From contig NZ_QXFM01000110.1 of NCBI RefSeq assembly GCF_003584015.1, positions 1-40,806 of the forward strand: DNA of 40,806 nt, in the 5' to 3' direction. Shown here one piece after another: positions 29,738-38,715 of the stretch (positions are counted from its first letter, which is position 1; each line of letters starts with the position of its first letter). Made by a program: the position numbers and the translations under genes. Under the pieces are notes generated by a model that was given only the letters and a program-made list of their open reading frames with translations, searched no databases and was not told where the DNA came from. The DNA is from Aurantiacibacter xanthus. GTDB lineage: Bacteria; Pseudomonadota; Alphaproteobacteria; Sphingomonadales; Sphingomonadaceae.

Positions 29738-32700
29738 TGCGACGACCGCAGCACTGATTCGGGCGGCGCCTCCACTTGACGGACTCGATCTCGACAATCT
29801 GCCGAAACGGCTGACCGAAGCCTTTGCCGATATCGTCTCGGCGCGCATTCGCCTGCGCGGTGCTACTGTCGAGGCAGACGATGAAGCGTTGGTGGCAACC
29901 GTTGCTGAACTTCGCCGCATCGCTGCAGCGCACGAGACCTATGCCGCCTTGCTTCCCGACCGCGAGAATCGCGCCTCTGCAGCCTTTGTCGCGGCTTCGG
30001 CACATCAAGCCATTTCTCTGGCACTGCGCGGAGCCGATGCTCCCAGCCAAGTCGATATTGCGGCGGTCAGCCCCGAGGTTTGCGCCACATTGCTCTTCCT
30101 CCTGGCAGAAGCGCATGCCGATGCGGCCGAAGCCGCCAAGCGCATTGTGCCTGCGCCGGAGGCCGGGCCGATCGAGCGCGCCCTGCTGCTCGCAATCCGC
30201 AATCTTGCGCAAGGTCGGCTCGGGGAGATCGTCGGTGCCGACGAGCCTGAGATTGATGCTGAAGGCGATGATTTCGGCGCCCGCGCTCTCGATGCGCTCC
30301 GGCTGCTGCTTCTGCGTGGCATCACCAATCTCGCAAGGCAGCTGCGCCTGCGCGTCGACGTCGCGCCCGAGGCGGGTGGGGTCGTTCCAGCGAGCACGCT
30401 GTTCGCGCAGGTGCACGCCCTCGCCAGCGAACCGGTCGATGGCGCCGGCGCGGCCGGCGAGACGCTGCTGAGCCTCTATCCCGGGCCTTTGCACCTCGCC
30501 AATCTACTTCTGGGTCTAGACGGCGACCTGCTCGGAAGTGCGCTCAGCCGCATTCCGACGCCGGGTGGGGTCAGTGACAATGGCTGGTGGCAGACGCTCC
30601 GTCGCATGGCCCGGCAGCGCCCCTATCTCTGGCGCAACCATCGCGAAGCGGTTGCGAAAGGCTATCTGGAACAGGGCGTCTCATCGGCGATCAGCTTTCC
30701 GACTGGTGGCGGCAAGTCAACTCTCGCGGAACTTAAGATCGCCACCGCGCTGCTGCGCGGCGAGCGTGTGATCTTCCTCGCGCCCACGCATGCACTCGTC
30801 GGGCAGACCCAGCGATCGCTGAAGCGCATATTCCAGGACTACAGCATTCTTGCCGATGTAGACGAGGATGTCGGAATTGGCGACGTCGTCGTGCTCGGCG
30901 AAGTCACGGTCATGACGCCCGAGCGCTGCTTAATGCTTCTGTCGATCGATCCCGATGCCTTCCAGGATCTCGGGCTGATTGTCTTCGACGAATGCCATTT
31001 GCTGCATCCACGTGAAGATGATCGGAGTAGGCGCGGGCTTGATGCGATGCTCGTTATTCTAAATCTTACGCGCATCGCTCCTGACGCCGACTTGCTGCTG
31101 CTTTCTGCAATGATGAAGAATACGCAGGAGATCGCTGACTGGATTGCTCATATAACCAGCCGCCAATGCCTGACGTTAGATCTTAGCTGGAAGCCAACGC
31201 GGCAAGTGCGAGGCTGCGTCGTCTATCCCGCCGAGCAGATTAAAGCGCTCAAGACTATCCTAGACCAGGCCCGCACCGACTATCCCGACCACAACATGCC
31301 GCCTGTCTCGGTGAAGAACGCGTTGCTGGCGCAGCCCTTCGGTCTGTTCAGTCTCCTGCAGACCTGGTCGACCACCGCCCGCAGCGACTATGCTCTGCTG
31401 CAGCTCCTCGGCGATGGCCGCTTACTGTCGGCTGGACGTTCCAAGGGCGGCAATTGGTATCTCACCCCTAACGGCAACGAGACAAGCGGCGCAATTGCCG
31501 CCGCCGCAGCGAGCGCGGGCATGAAGACATTAGTGTTTGTGCAGAGCACTGTTTTTTGTGAGAAATGCGTCAAGGATTACCCCTCCCGCGTCCCCACCAG
31601 CCAGATTACGCTTACAGAGGAAGAGCAGAAATGGCGCACCCTCGCCGAAGAGGAGATGGGTGGAGCCGGTTACTGCTACATGAAGCTTGCAGCTGATGGC
31701 ACGCTTCGAGCGGGGACCGCCAGCCATCATGCACTGCTACTGCGCGAGGAGCGTGAACTGCACGAAAGCCTGTTTCGCCGGCCAGATGGGATCAAGGTGC
31801 TTTTCGCGACCTCGACGCTTGCTCAAGGCATGAATCTGCCGAGCGAAGTTGTCATCATTTCAGGGGACAGTCGGTTCGATCCGCAAGCCGACAAGATGCA
31901 GAAACTTGAGGCACATGAGCTGTTGAACGCCGCAGGACGTGCGGGACGTGCCGGCGAAGGTGCGCAGGGCTTCGTCTTGCTTGTACCCAGCAAGGTCATC
32001 GACTTCGACGATCAGAATAATCAGATAAACGGGCATTGGATGGAGCTGCAGGCAATCTTCGAGCAGGCCGACCAGTGTCTCGTTATTGACGATCCGCTGA
32101 AGGCGGTGCTCGACAGCATTCACGACGGCGTCACCCAGACCGGCGCCTCAGCCTATCTCTTGAGTAAGCTACCGCTGGCAATCGCAGGGGCCGAAGACGA
32201 TCCCGCCGCAGTGTTGCTCAACAGGAGCTTCAGCGCGTACCGCGCGCTAGCTGCCGCTGATGCCGACTGGCTGAGCACAAGGGTCGCATCGGCCCTAGCT
32301 GCACGAGCCACGCTCGAGTTGCCAGAAGCCGACCGCTGGATCGAACAGGTCTCTAGCGCAACCGGCCTCTCCGTCGCGTTGCTGCAGCAGATCAGCGAAT
32401 TGCTCGATACCGGCTCCTTTTCAGGAACTGCAGAGCAGGTGATAGCGGCGCTGCTCGACTGGCTCGACGCGCATCCGAGTCAGTTGCTCCGCCTTCTGCG
32501 GCCCGAGAGCCTGGAGGAGGCGTTCGGTACGCCTTACAAGAGCCTCGGCGACGATGAGGCGCGTGGGAAGCATGCGTTGTTGTGGCTGCGGAAACTTTTG
32601 CCGATCTGGTTGTCCGGTGTGCCGCTGTGCGAACTCGAAAAGGCATATCTCGGACGGACCACCAATCTCAAGCAGTGCAAGAATGCCCGGCATTTCGTAT

Positions 32701-33041
32701 CGCGGCTCGTGCCCGATCTTGCCTTTATGGCGGGCCTTCCCGGACAGTTGCTCGCGGCTCGGTTGCGCGCTGCTGGAGACGAAACACCCGTGTCCACCGT
32801 CTTGGCTACATTGAGCGGCGTCGTCCGCGAAGGCTGTGACAGTCCCGACAGTTTGGCGGTACGCTTGCATTTGACACGTTCGGTGTCGCGCGTTGCTGCC
32901 CGCAAACACTACGATGCTATCCGCCAGCATATTCAGCCTGGCAGTCTTAACGAGAGCTTTGAGGAGACGCTGGAGCGTATACGGAATGCAGATATAGTAG
33001 CCAGCTTTGACAAGCTAGATGATCTCAATGGGGATAGTTAG
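29730..33041 (+). CDS. SF2 DEAD/DECH helicase, HamB-like (defence)
   Basis: This 1103-residue superfamily 2 helicase has a long N-terminal domain (about 1-310, helical, unrecognised). Walker A follows at SFPTGGGKSTLAELK near 326-335, with APTHALVGQ (motif Ia), VFDECHLLHP (motif II, DECH, near 419), LLLLSAMMKN (motif III), FATSTLAQGMNLPSEVVI (motif V, near 691) and LLNAAGRAGRAGEGAQG (motif VI, near 732). The DECH and AGRAGR forms suggest a Ski2/Hel308-like branch. The C-terminal 330 residues are unrecognised. A large helicase paired with a small nuclease is the plan of Hachiman (HamB, HamA): the helicase senses abnormal DNA and releases the nuclease. Other two-gene helicase-nuclease systems cannot be excluded. 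Confidence 0.6.
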   Translation: MFDATTAALIRAAPPLDGLDLDNLPKRLTEAFADIVSARIRLRGATVEADDEALVATVAELRRIAAAHETYAALLPDRENRASAAFVAASAHQAISLALRGADAPSQVDIAAVSPEVCATLLFLLAEAHADAAEAAKRIVPAPEAGPIERALLLAIRNLAQGRLGEIVGADEPEIDAEGDDFGARALDALRLLLLRGITNLARQLRLRVDVAPEAGGVVPASTLFAQVHALASEPVDGAGAAGETLLSLYPGPLHLANLLLGLDGDLLGSALSRIPTPGGVSDNGWWQTLRRMARQRPYLWRNHREAVAKGYLEQGVSSAISFPTGGGKSTLAELKIATALLRGERVIFLAPTHALVGQTQRSLKRIFQDYSILADVDEDVGIGDVVVLGEVTVMTPERCLMLLSIDPDAFQDLGLIVFDECHLLHPREDDRSRRGLDAMLVILNLTRIAPDADLLLLSAMMKNTQEIADWIAHITSRQCLTLDLSWKPTRQVRGCVVYPAEQIKALKTILDQARTDYPDHNMPPVSVKNALLAQPFGLFSLLQTWSTTARSDYALLQLLGDGRLLSAGRSKGGNWYLTPNGNETSGAIAAAAASAGMKTLVFVQSTVFCEKCVKDYPSRVPTSQITLTEEEQKWRTLAEEEMGGAGYCYMKLAADGTLRAGTASHHALLLREERELHESLFRRPDGIKVLFATSTLAQGMNLPSEVVIISGDSRFDPQADKMQKLEAHELLNAAGRAGRAGEGAQGFVLLVPSKVIDFDDQNNQINGHWMELQAIFEQADQCLVIDDPLKAVLDSIHDGVTQTGASAYLLSKLPLAIAGAEDDPAAVLLNRSFSAYRALAAADADWLSTRVASALAARATLELPEADRWIEQVSSATGLSVALLQQISELLDTGSFSGTAEQVIAALLDWLDAHPSQLLRLLRPESLEEAFGTPYKSLGDDEARGKHALLWLRKLLPIWLSGVPLCELEKAYLGRTTNLKQCKNARHFVSRLVPDLAFMAGLPGQLLAARLRAAGDETPVSTVLATLSGVVREGCDSPDSLAVRLHLTRSVSRVAARKHYDAIRQHIQPGSLNESFEETLERIRNADIVASFDKLDDLNGDS

Positions 33042-33365
33042 AGGTCGCTCGGTGCCGATTACCACCTCGCCGACAGGTGACGCTACTCGAGATGAGCGAT
33101 AGCTTAGAGCGCATCTCCGAAGGCGGATGCAGAAAAACGCAATTCTATTCACACTGCACCATAAGTGCAGCTGAACGAATGGCCGGTTCCAGGAAGAGCT
33201 AAGTGGACCGCGAATGACCTTGATTGAGGCGCGAAGCCGACATTCTGCGACCACGCGAAATACGCGCCCACGCCATTCCCTGTCTTTCTTCGCCACGCTG
33301 CGCTGGACACAATTCGTGCTTGAATCCGCGCCTTCCTAGCCTCCTCGTTACCCAAAGGAGGTCCA
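33042..33365. other. Gap between helicase gene and traG, right flank of defence cargo
   Basis: No gene is seen. A hairpin CTGCAC-cataa-GTGCAG (33154-33170) follows the helicase gene. Blocks GGCGGATG (33122-33129), AATTCTATTCA (33141-33151) and ATAAGTG (33161-33167) repeat those to the left of the cargo. A strong ribosome binding site AAAGGAGG ends the gap just before traG. Confidence 0.45.
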
Positions 33366-35372
33366 ATGTCCGCGACCAAGATATTGTGGGGCCAGGTCAT
33401 CGCCGTCCTTCTGATCGTGCTGATTGCGATCTGGAGCGCGACCCAATGGACGGCAGCGGCGCTGGCCTATCAGCCGGAATTGGGATCGCCCTGGTTCTCG
33501 CTGGGCGACTGGCCCGTTTATCCGCCGCCGGCCTTTTTCTGGTGGTGGTTTGCATTCGACGCTTATGCCCCGGAGATATTTAGGACGGGTGCCTGTATCG
33601 CCGTGTCGGGTGGATTCGCTGCGATCGTCTTTGCTATCTGCATGTCGGTATGGCGCGCGCGGGAAGCGCGAAACGCTGAGACCTATGGGTCGGCACGCTG
33701 GGCGACCATGGGAGAAGCTCGGACCGCCGGGCTGTTGCGCGACGAGGGTGTCGTTCTGGGCCGTCTCGGATCGGACTATCTGCGCCATGATGGACCCGAG
33801 CATGTTCTTTGCTTCGCCCCCACGCGCAGCGGCAAAGGTGTCGGCCTGGTTGTGCCGTCGCTACTCACCTGGCCGGGCTCTGCGATCGTTCACGACATCA
33901 AGGGAGAGAACTGGCAGCTAACGGCAGGCTTTCGCGCGCGTCACGGTCGCGTGTTACTGTTCGATCCGACCAACGCTGCATCGGCCGCCTACAATCCCCT
34001 GCTGGAAATTCGCAAGGGTGCCTGGGAAGTGCGCGATGTGCAGAATGTCGCTGACGTTCTGGTCGATCCAGAAGGCAGTCTTGAAAAGCGCAATCACTGG
34101 GAGAAGACCAGTCATGCACTACTGGTCGGTGCAATCTTGCATGTTCTCTATGCTGGCGAAGACAAGACATTGGCCGGAGTCGCCGCCTTTCTGTCGGACC
34201 CGCGGCAGCCGATCGAATCGACCTTACGCGCGATGATGACCACGCCGCATCTGGGTAAGGCAGGTGTCCATCCCGTCGTCGCCAGCGCCGCGCGCGAGCT
34301 GTTGAACAAATCGGCGAACGAAAGATCGGGTGTGCTCAGCACGGCCATGTCTTTCCTGGGACTCTATCGCGATCCCGTGGTCGCACAGGTGACGCGTAGT
34401 TGCGAGTGGCGCATAGCGGATCTCGTCGAGAGCGATGTGCCGATCACACTCTATCTGGTCGTGCCGCCCAGCGACATCTCACGCACCAAGCCGCTCATCC
34501 GCCTGATCCTCAACCAGATCGGACGGCGGCTGACCGAGGATTTGCGGGCCCGGCAGTCGCGCCACCGCTTGCTCCTGATGCTCGACGAATTTCCTGCGCT
34601 TGGCCGGCTCGATTTCTTCGAGAGCGCGCTCGCCTTCATGGCAGGCTACGGCATTCAGAGCTTCCTGATCGCCCAAAGCCTTAACCAGATCGAAAAAGCA
34701 TATGGACCGAACAACGCGATCCTCGACAACTGTCATGTGCGCGTGTCGTTTGCCACCAATGACGAACGTACCGCCAAGCGCATTTCGGATGCACTGGGCA
34801 CGGCTACCGAAATGCGGGCGATGAAGAACTATGCCGGCCATCGCCTGTCCCCCTGGTTAGGGCACCTGATGGTTTCGCGCTCGGAAACCGCTCGGCAACT
34901 CCTGACGCCGGGCGAGGTGATGCAGCTTCCACCTGACGATGAGATCATCATGATCGCCGGTATCCCGCCAATTCGGGCGAAGAAGGTCCGCTACTACAAG
35001 GACCGGCGGTTCGCCGAACGAGTTATTTCACCGCCGGATATGGAAGGCGGAGCACGCAAGACGCGTCCCGACGATTGGAGCGGCCGGCGTCCAATCGTTG
35101 CGCCGCCGACGTTTGAACCGGCACCGGTAGACAAGTCTGTCGAAGGATCGGGCGAGGATGACGAGGCCGAAAATGCCGGGTTGCGCCGACAGCCCGATTT
35201 GGAACGTCATGTCGATATCTCACCGGCTCCCAAACCCGCGCCAGCCAACGAGTTCGAACCGGAGGATCCCGAACCGGATAGTGATGCCGCGCGGCAAGCC
35301 ACCGTGCGCCGTCAGGTGCGGACCGTAGCGCGTCAGGCATCACTCGATCCCGATGATGGTATTGAATTGTGA
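33366..35372 (+). CDS. traG: Conjugal transfer coupling protein TraG (VirD4-like)
   Basis: This 668-residue type IV coupling ATPase links the relaxosome to the secretion channel. Two N-terminal transmembrane segments (about 8-30 and 75-98) precede the cytosolic motor. Walker A is in CFAPTRSGKGVGLVVPSLL near residues 150-170, followed by HDIKGENW, and Walker B is in RLLLMLDEFPALGRLD near 400. The C-terminal 90 residues are proline- and acid-rich and probably unstructured. AAAGGAGG before the ATG is a strong start signal. The gene normally follows the relaxase directly, but here the nuclease-helicase pair lies between them. Confidence 0.95.
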   Translation: MSATKILWGQVIAVLLIVLIAIWSATQWTAAALAYQPELGSPWFSLGDWPVYPPPAFFWWWFAFDAYAPEIFRTGACIAVSGGFAAIVFAICMSVWRAREARNAETYGSARWATMGEARTAGLLRDEGVVLGRLGSDYLRHDGPEHVLCFAPTRSGKGVGLVVPSLLTWPGSAIVHDIKGENWQLTAGFRARHGRVLLFDPTNAASAAYNPLLEIRKGAWEVRDVQNVADVLVDPEGSLEKRNHWEKTSHALLVGAILHVLYAGEDKTLAGVAAFLSDPRQPIESTLRAMMTTPHLGKAGVHPVVASAARELLNKSANERSGVLSTAMSFLGLYRDPVVAQVTRSCEWRIADLVESDVPITLYLVVPPSDISRTKPLIRLILNQIGRRLTEDLRARQSRHRLLLMLDEFPALGRLDFFESALAFMAGYGIQSFLIAQSLNQIEKAYGPNNAILDNCHVRVSFATNDERTAKRISDALGTATEMRAMKNYAGHRLSPWLGHLMVSRSETARQLLTPGEVMQLPPDDEIIMIAGIPPIRAKKVRYYKDRRFAERVISPPDMEGGARKTRPDDWSGRRPIVAPPTFEPAPVDKSVEGSGEDDEAENAGLRRQPDLERHVDISPAPKPAPANEFEPEDPEPDSDAARQATVRRQVRTVARQASLDPDDGIEL

Positions 35373-35791
35373 CGACCAAGGCGCGACTTTCGGTCTATCT
35401 TGACCAGGAACTTATGCAGGCGCTGGCTGCCTATGCCGACCGGCGCGGGCAATCACGTTCGCTGATTGCCGAGGCAGCTATAGCCTCCTTCCTGTCACCT
35501 GATGGCGACGAGCGGAGTGAGGCAGCGGTGACAAAACGTATAGACCGACTTGACCGTAAGGTGGCGCGGCTCGAACGCGATCTTGGCATCAGCGTCGAGA
35601 TGATCGCGCTATTCGTTCGCTTCTGGCTGACATCTACTCCGCCGCCGCCGGAAAGCGAACGCGCCGTGCTACGCAGCCTGGGTGGAGATCGCTACGACGC
35701 CTTCATTGATGCGTTGGGACGAAGGCTCGCCAGCGGACGGAGGGTTGGGCAAGAGGTCGTGGAGGATCGAATTTCATCCGAGGAGAAATGA
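35369..35791 (+). CDS. CopG-type ribbon-helix-helix protein
   Basis: This 140-residue protein has an N-terminal ribbon-helix-helix domain (KARLSVYLDQELMQALAAYADRRGQSRSLIAEAAIASFL, about 3-43), a coiled-coil-like segment (KRIDRLDRKVARLERDL) and a hydrophobic stretch. This CopG-family protein regularly stands between traG and trbB in alphaproteobacterial elements and probably regulates the trb operon. The GTG start overlaps the traG stop by 4 bp. The expected trbB does not follow; the sequence after it breaks off into non-coding DNA. Confidence 0.88.
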   Translation: MTTKARLSVYLDQELMQALAAYADRRGQSRSLIAEAAIASFLSPDGDERSEAAVTKRIDRLDRKVARLERDLGISVEMIALFVRFWLTSTPPPPESERAVLRSLGGDRYDAFIDALGRRLASGRRVGQEVVEDRISSEEK

Positions 35792-36012
35792 TAGCTGGTG
35801 TCGGACGATCCGGAATGGCGGCTTTCAGGAGCGCTGATTGGAATAGCCGACGATCCGGACGGTGAACCGGCGTGTCAGCTTCGCGCCCAATAACCAGTCG
35901 TTTCGCTACCGTTCGGACTGTCCTCGAAAGCGGCCGCTACCGCATATGCCTATGAGCTACAACAATGGCATCTTGCGCCATGCGATTGCTGAAGCGCTAT
36001 TGGGACAACGCG
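35792..36012. other. Broken end of the transfer operon
   Basis: Only a 31-codon frame (GTG at 35798 to the stop at 35891-35893, product beginning VSDDPEWRLSGALIGIADDP) is present where trbB usually starts. It is of doubtful significance. The second defence cargo begins on the opposite strand at 36013, so this is probably the junction where the trb operon was displaced or lost. Confidence 0.4.
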
Positions 36013-37833
36013 CTATGGGCGGCATACCACATATCCTTGGGCACCCATCTCAACACAGGCCGAGAAGTAACTCATCAATAGCCAGTAGAGTTGGACGAAG
36101 TGCGGCGACGGCGCTGTCCCCTGCACGACATCGGCAAGGACTCCTTCCACCTGCGCACGGCTGAGCGACGAGGTCACAATAAATACTCGCCGGAGCGCAT
36201 CTGGGGCGACGCGCACCGCGTCAAGTTTCTCGGAAATCTGTTGTGGCGTTCCGCCACGGATCATCCGGGCGATGTCGGTCTGGACGCCGTTGTTACGATA
36301 GCGATTAGCCCAGCCGGCCAGTTTGTGGGGCAGCATATCGGCGGGTAGCCCCATCCGGCCGAGGTTCTTGATCGCTTGGCCGACCGATTCATGAAAGGCC
36401 GACGCGCTGAGGGACTGGTTACCGTGTTTGGCATGGTAGAAGCTGATCATCGTCGGGCTGCTGTGGGTGCTGACCCCGATAAAGTCGGCCCATTCATCAC
36501 CGAGATCATCACAGAGCAATACGTCATCGCCGTCTGCGATCGTATCGACCACCGAGCGGAATACGCAGTCTTGGGCAAACTCCACCTGGCCAACCGCAAA
36601 ATCGCCTTTCTCACTGGTGGTGTGCACAAGCGAGGGATCTGCCTGTAGGCGTGCGAGCAGCGCAGTACCGCCGCCAGCAAGCGCCTCGTCGCGAAACAGC
36701 GCCCCGTCGATGTACGCCAGGGCGAGATCGCTGAAGAGTATCGTGAACAAATTTTCGCGGTCGAGGTAGCGCGAAAGTGAGACCGCATTGGCGTCCTCCC
36801 CTAGCGGCTGGCTGCGTTTCTCGACTGAAATTCCGGCGATTTGCGGGACATCGAGTTTCCGCAATCCGATCCGCGTTGCTCCGATACGCAGCCTGGCGAT
36901 CGGGGTAACGCCGTCTTCGGCGCGCACTTCGAGTACGCGGCGGCGGCGCACGACCGGGAACGCTGGCTCGAGCGCGGCCAGTACGGCTTCGGCTTCAGGT
37001 TGCAGCAGTTCCTCGACACCGTTTGCGCCCTCGCGGATCAGGCGCACTCCGTTATCGGCATTGAACAATGCGTCGGCCAGACCCATTGTGTCGATGCCGA
37101 CGAAGGTTGGCCGGACGTGGGAAGGGAGCGCGGTCAGTTCGATAGCGCGCGCGAAGTTGCGGATGAAGCCGGCGACCGCTCCGCCATCGGCTTGGAGGAG
37201 TTCCGAGATCTGGATGGCCCATGCAACGGTTGCTTCGACTCCAACGCGATCGGCGCGAAGCGAAATCCGACCGGTGGTCGGCGTGGCGGAATAGACACCG
37301 TCTTCGCGTCGCACGCTATAGGCTTGGGGAATGAAGCGACTGGCGCTGCTGGTGGCGACGGCGTTCTCGAGATCGCGAGCTTCGAGCGATTTTGAACGCA
37401 ACGCGAGCGGCGAAATCGACATATTGCGTAGACGCAGCTTCTGAAACACCGCGTCTTGCCGGGCGATCGCGCACTCTATCCGCTCATTTGCGACTTTGCC
37501 GAGATGGGCGGTTTTGAATGCCGAGGGCAGATCTAGCCCCGATTTGAAAACCGCAATGTACGGACCGTGCTCGACGATCAGCACATAGCCATAGACGCGC
37601 TCGACAGCTTCGGCTTCAGGCGCAAGGAAGGCCACATCGCGTTCGTGCGAGAAGCAGATCGCCGAATAGCGGGCATCGTCAAGCACGACCCGATCGACCC
37701 GGAACAAATTTTGCGAAGGCCGTCGGGCCTGGGCGCGAATAGTCGTGAAGAGGCGATTGATCGCTTCGTTCGACAGACGGCGTTTACGCTGGTAAAAATA
37801 TCCCGATTGCGCGATTTCGAGATGGTCAATCAT
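36013..37833 (-). CDS. Unrecognised 606-residue protein, possible nuclease (defence cargo)
   Basis: I do not recognise this family. It has a mixed alpha/beta N-terminal half with VYGYVLIVEHGPYIAVFKSG and KLRLRNMSISPLALRSKSLE. The C-terminal part contains LLCDDLGDEWADFIGVS followed by MISFYHAKHGNQSLSASAFHESVGQAIKNLG. The order acidic-D...E-x-ADF, then FYHAK, resembles a PD-(D/E)XK nuclease core, with the sequence HAK in place of the usual ExK; this is a guess. There is no signal peptide or membrane segment. Its start overlaps the upstream DUF2235 gene by 4 bp (ATGA), so the two form one operon. The location next to a nuclease-helicase module and inside an element suggests a defence role. Confidence 0.6.
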   Translation of the reverse strand: MIDHLEIAQSGYFYQRKRRLSNEAINRLFTTIRAQARRPSQNLFRVDRVVLDDARYSAICFSHERDVAFLAPEAEAVERVYGYVLIVEHGPYIAVFKSGLDLPSAFKTAHLGKVANERIECAIARQDAVFQKLRLRNMSISPLALRSKSLEARDLENAVATSSASRFIPQAYSVRREDGVYSATPTTGRISLRADRVGVEATVAWAIQISELLQADGGAVAGFIRNFARAIELTALPSHVRPTFVGIDTMGLADALFNADNGVRLIREGANGVEELLQPEAEAVLAALEPAFPVVRRRRVLEVRAEDGVTPIARLRIGATRIGLRKLDVPQIAGISVEKRSQPLGEDANAVSLSRYLDRENLFTILFSDLALAYIDGALFRDEALAGGGTALLARLQADPSLVHTTSEKGDFAVGQVEFAQDCVFRSVVDTIADGDDVLLCDDLGDEWADFIGVSTHSSPTMISFYHAKHGNQSLSASAFHESVGQAIKNLGRMGLPADMLPHKLAGWANRYRNNGVQTDIARMIRGGTPQQISEKLDAVRVAPDALRRVFIVTSSLSRAQVEGVLADVVQGTAPSPHFVQLYWLLMSYFSACVEMGAQGYVVCRP

Positions 37834-38252
37834 TCGTCGTCCTTGATCGTGTCAGTATGTCCGGGGGTTGGCGGCACAGTCGTGAACTCAGTGGGAAGAT
37901 TGACCGGCTTATAACCCTTGGCGATCCGTTCGATCACCGAATGATGGAGCAGCGCGCCTTCGGGAATTTTACGCGGTTCCGCGCACGGCAGATAATAGCC
38001 CCCGCCCGACACCTTCTCAGGGAAGCGCTTCCACCTGCGGTTCTTGGGCAGATATTCCAGCGGCTTCCAAGGGATGGTCATCGAATTGTGGATTTCGCCA
38101 TTTGCATCGGGCGCGACATACATGCGTTTGCCTCCGGGCAGAGGAGCGCCCTCCGCTAGATGATTGAACAGGGACTCGTTGATTTGAAGGCCGTGCTCCT
38201 GCGCTTCTCGAGCCATCCAGATCAGCGGAAACTTGGCGACCTGACTTACGGC
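37830..38252 (-). pseudogene. DUF2235 hydrolase gene, 3' part, split by IS66
   Basis: The frame is open from the edge of the insertion sequence to the stop at 37830, about 140 codons. It reads AVSQVAKFPLIWMAREAQEHG at its start and SGGGYYLPCAEPRKIPEGALLHHSVIERI near its end. Both match the C-terminal part of DUF2235 proteins, alpha/beta hydrolases that include phospholipase effectors. The catalytic GxSxG part must lie beyond the right edge of the window. The ATG at 38216 is an internal Met, not a start. The gene is therefore interrupted by the IS66-family element beginning at 38253 and probably inactive. It is the upstream partner of the 606-residue gene. Confidence 0.78.
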
Positions 38253-38337
38253 GTACCCCTCCGGCGAGGGCCGCCTTGCGTGGATAGGTATCGAGCGCTC
38301 TTAAGCGTGCTCTTGTGAGCGCGCTTAGGAGTGGTCG

Positions 38338-38715
38338 ATGGGTCAGGTGACGGTGTTTTCGGGGCCGGAGCGGCGGCGGCGGTGGAGCGATGAGGAGCGG
38401 CTGCAGATCCTGTCCGAGGCTTTCGCGCCGGGCGCGTGCGTTGCCCAGGTGTGCCGACGGCACGATATTTCTTCGGCGCTGATCTACACCTGGCGGCGCA
38501 AGTTGCTCGATGCAGGCGTGGAGCGGGAAGCAGAGCTGCCCGAGGCACTTCCGACGCCGGTGTTCGCCGAAGCGGTGATCGACGAAGATGTGATGGCGGC
38601 CGGCGCTGCCGAGCACCCCGCGATGATCATCGACCTGCCGCGCGGCAAGCGGCTGAGCATTTTCGCGGCGGCACCGCCGGCCCTGGTCGCTGCGGCGCTG
38701 AAGGGGCTGCGATGA
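38338..38715 (+). CDS. tnpA: IS66 accessory protein TnpA
   Basis: This 125-residue protein of the IS66 orfA family has a helix-turn-helix of the transposase_8 type. RRRRWSDEERLQILSEAFAPGACVAQVCRRHDISSALIYTWRRKLL spans about residues 13-58. It is needed with TnpB for efficient transposition. AGGAG six bases before the ATG is a clear start signal, and its stop overlaps the tnpB start by 4 bp (ATGA). Confidence 0.94.
   Translation: MGQVTVFSGPERRRRWSDEERLQILSEAFAPGACVAQVCRRHDISSALIYTWRRKLLDAGVEREAELPEALPTPVFAEAVIDEDVMAAGAAEHPAMIIDLPRGKRLSIFAAAPPALVAAALKGLR

Noticed and set aside
33113-33122. CTCCGAAGGC, identical to ten bases of the tRNA-Arg att core
   Set aside because: The match does not extend into the rest of the core, and ten bases can occur by chance in 40 kb.
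35801-35816. TCGGACGATCCGGAAT, 14 of 16 bases like an iteron
   Set aside because: It lies within a short frame encoding SDDPE, has no regularly spaced full copies and is 11 kb from repA; chance is likely.
35862-36164. A 100-codon plus-strand frame after the CopG-type gene
   Set aside because: It has no start signal, a low-complexity product, and overlaps the 3' end of the 606-residue gene on the other strand.
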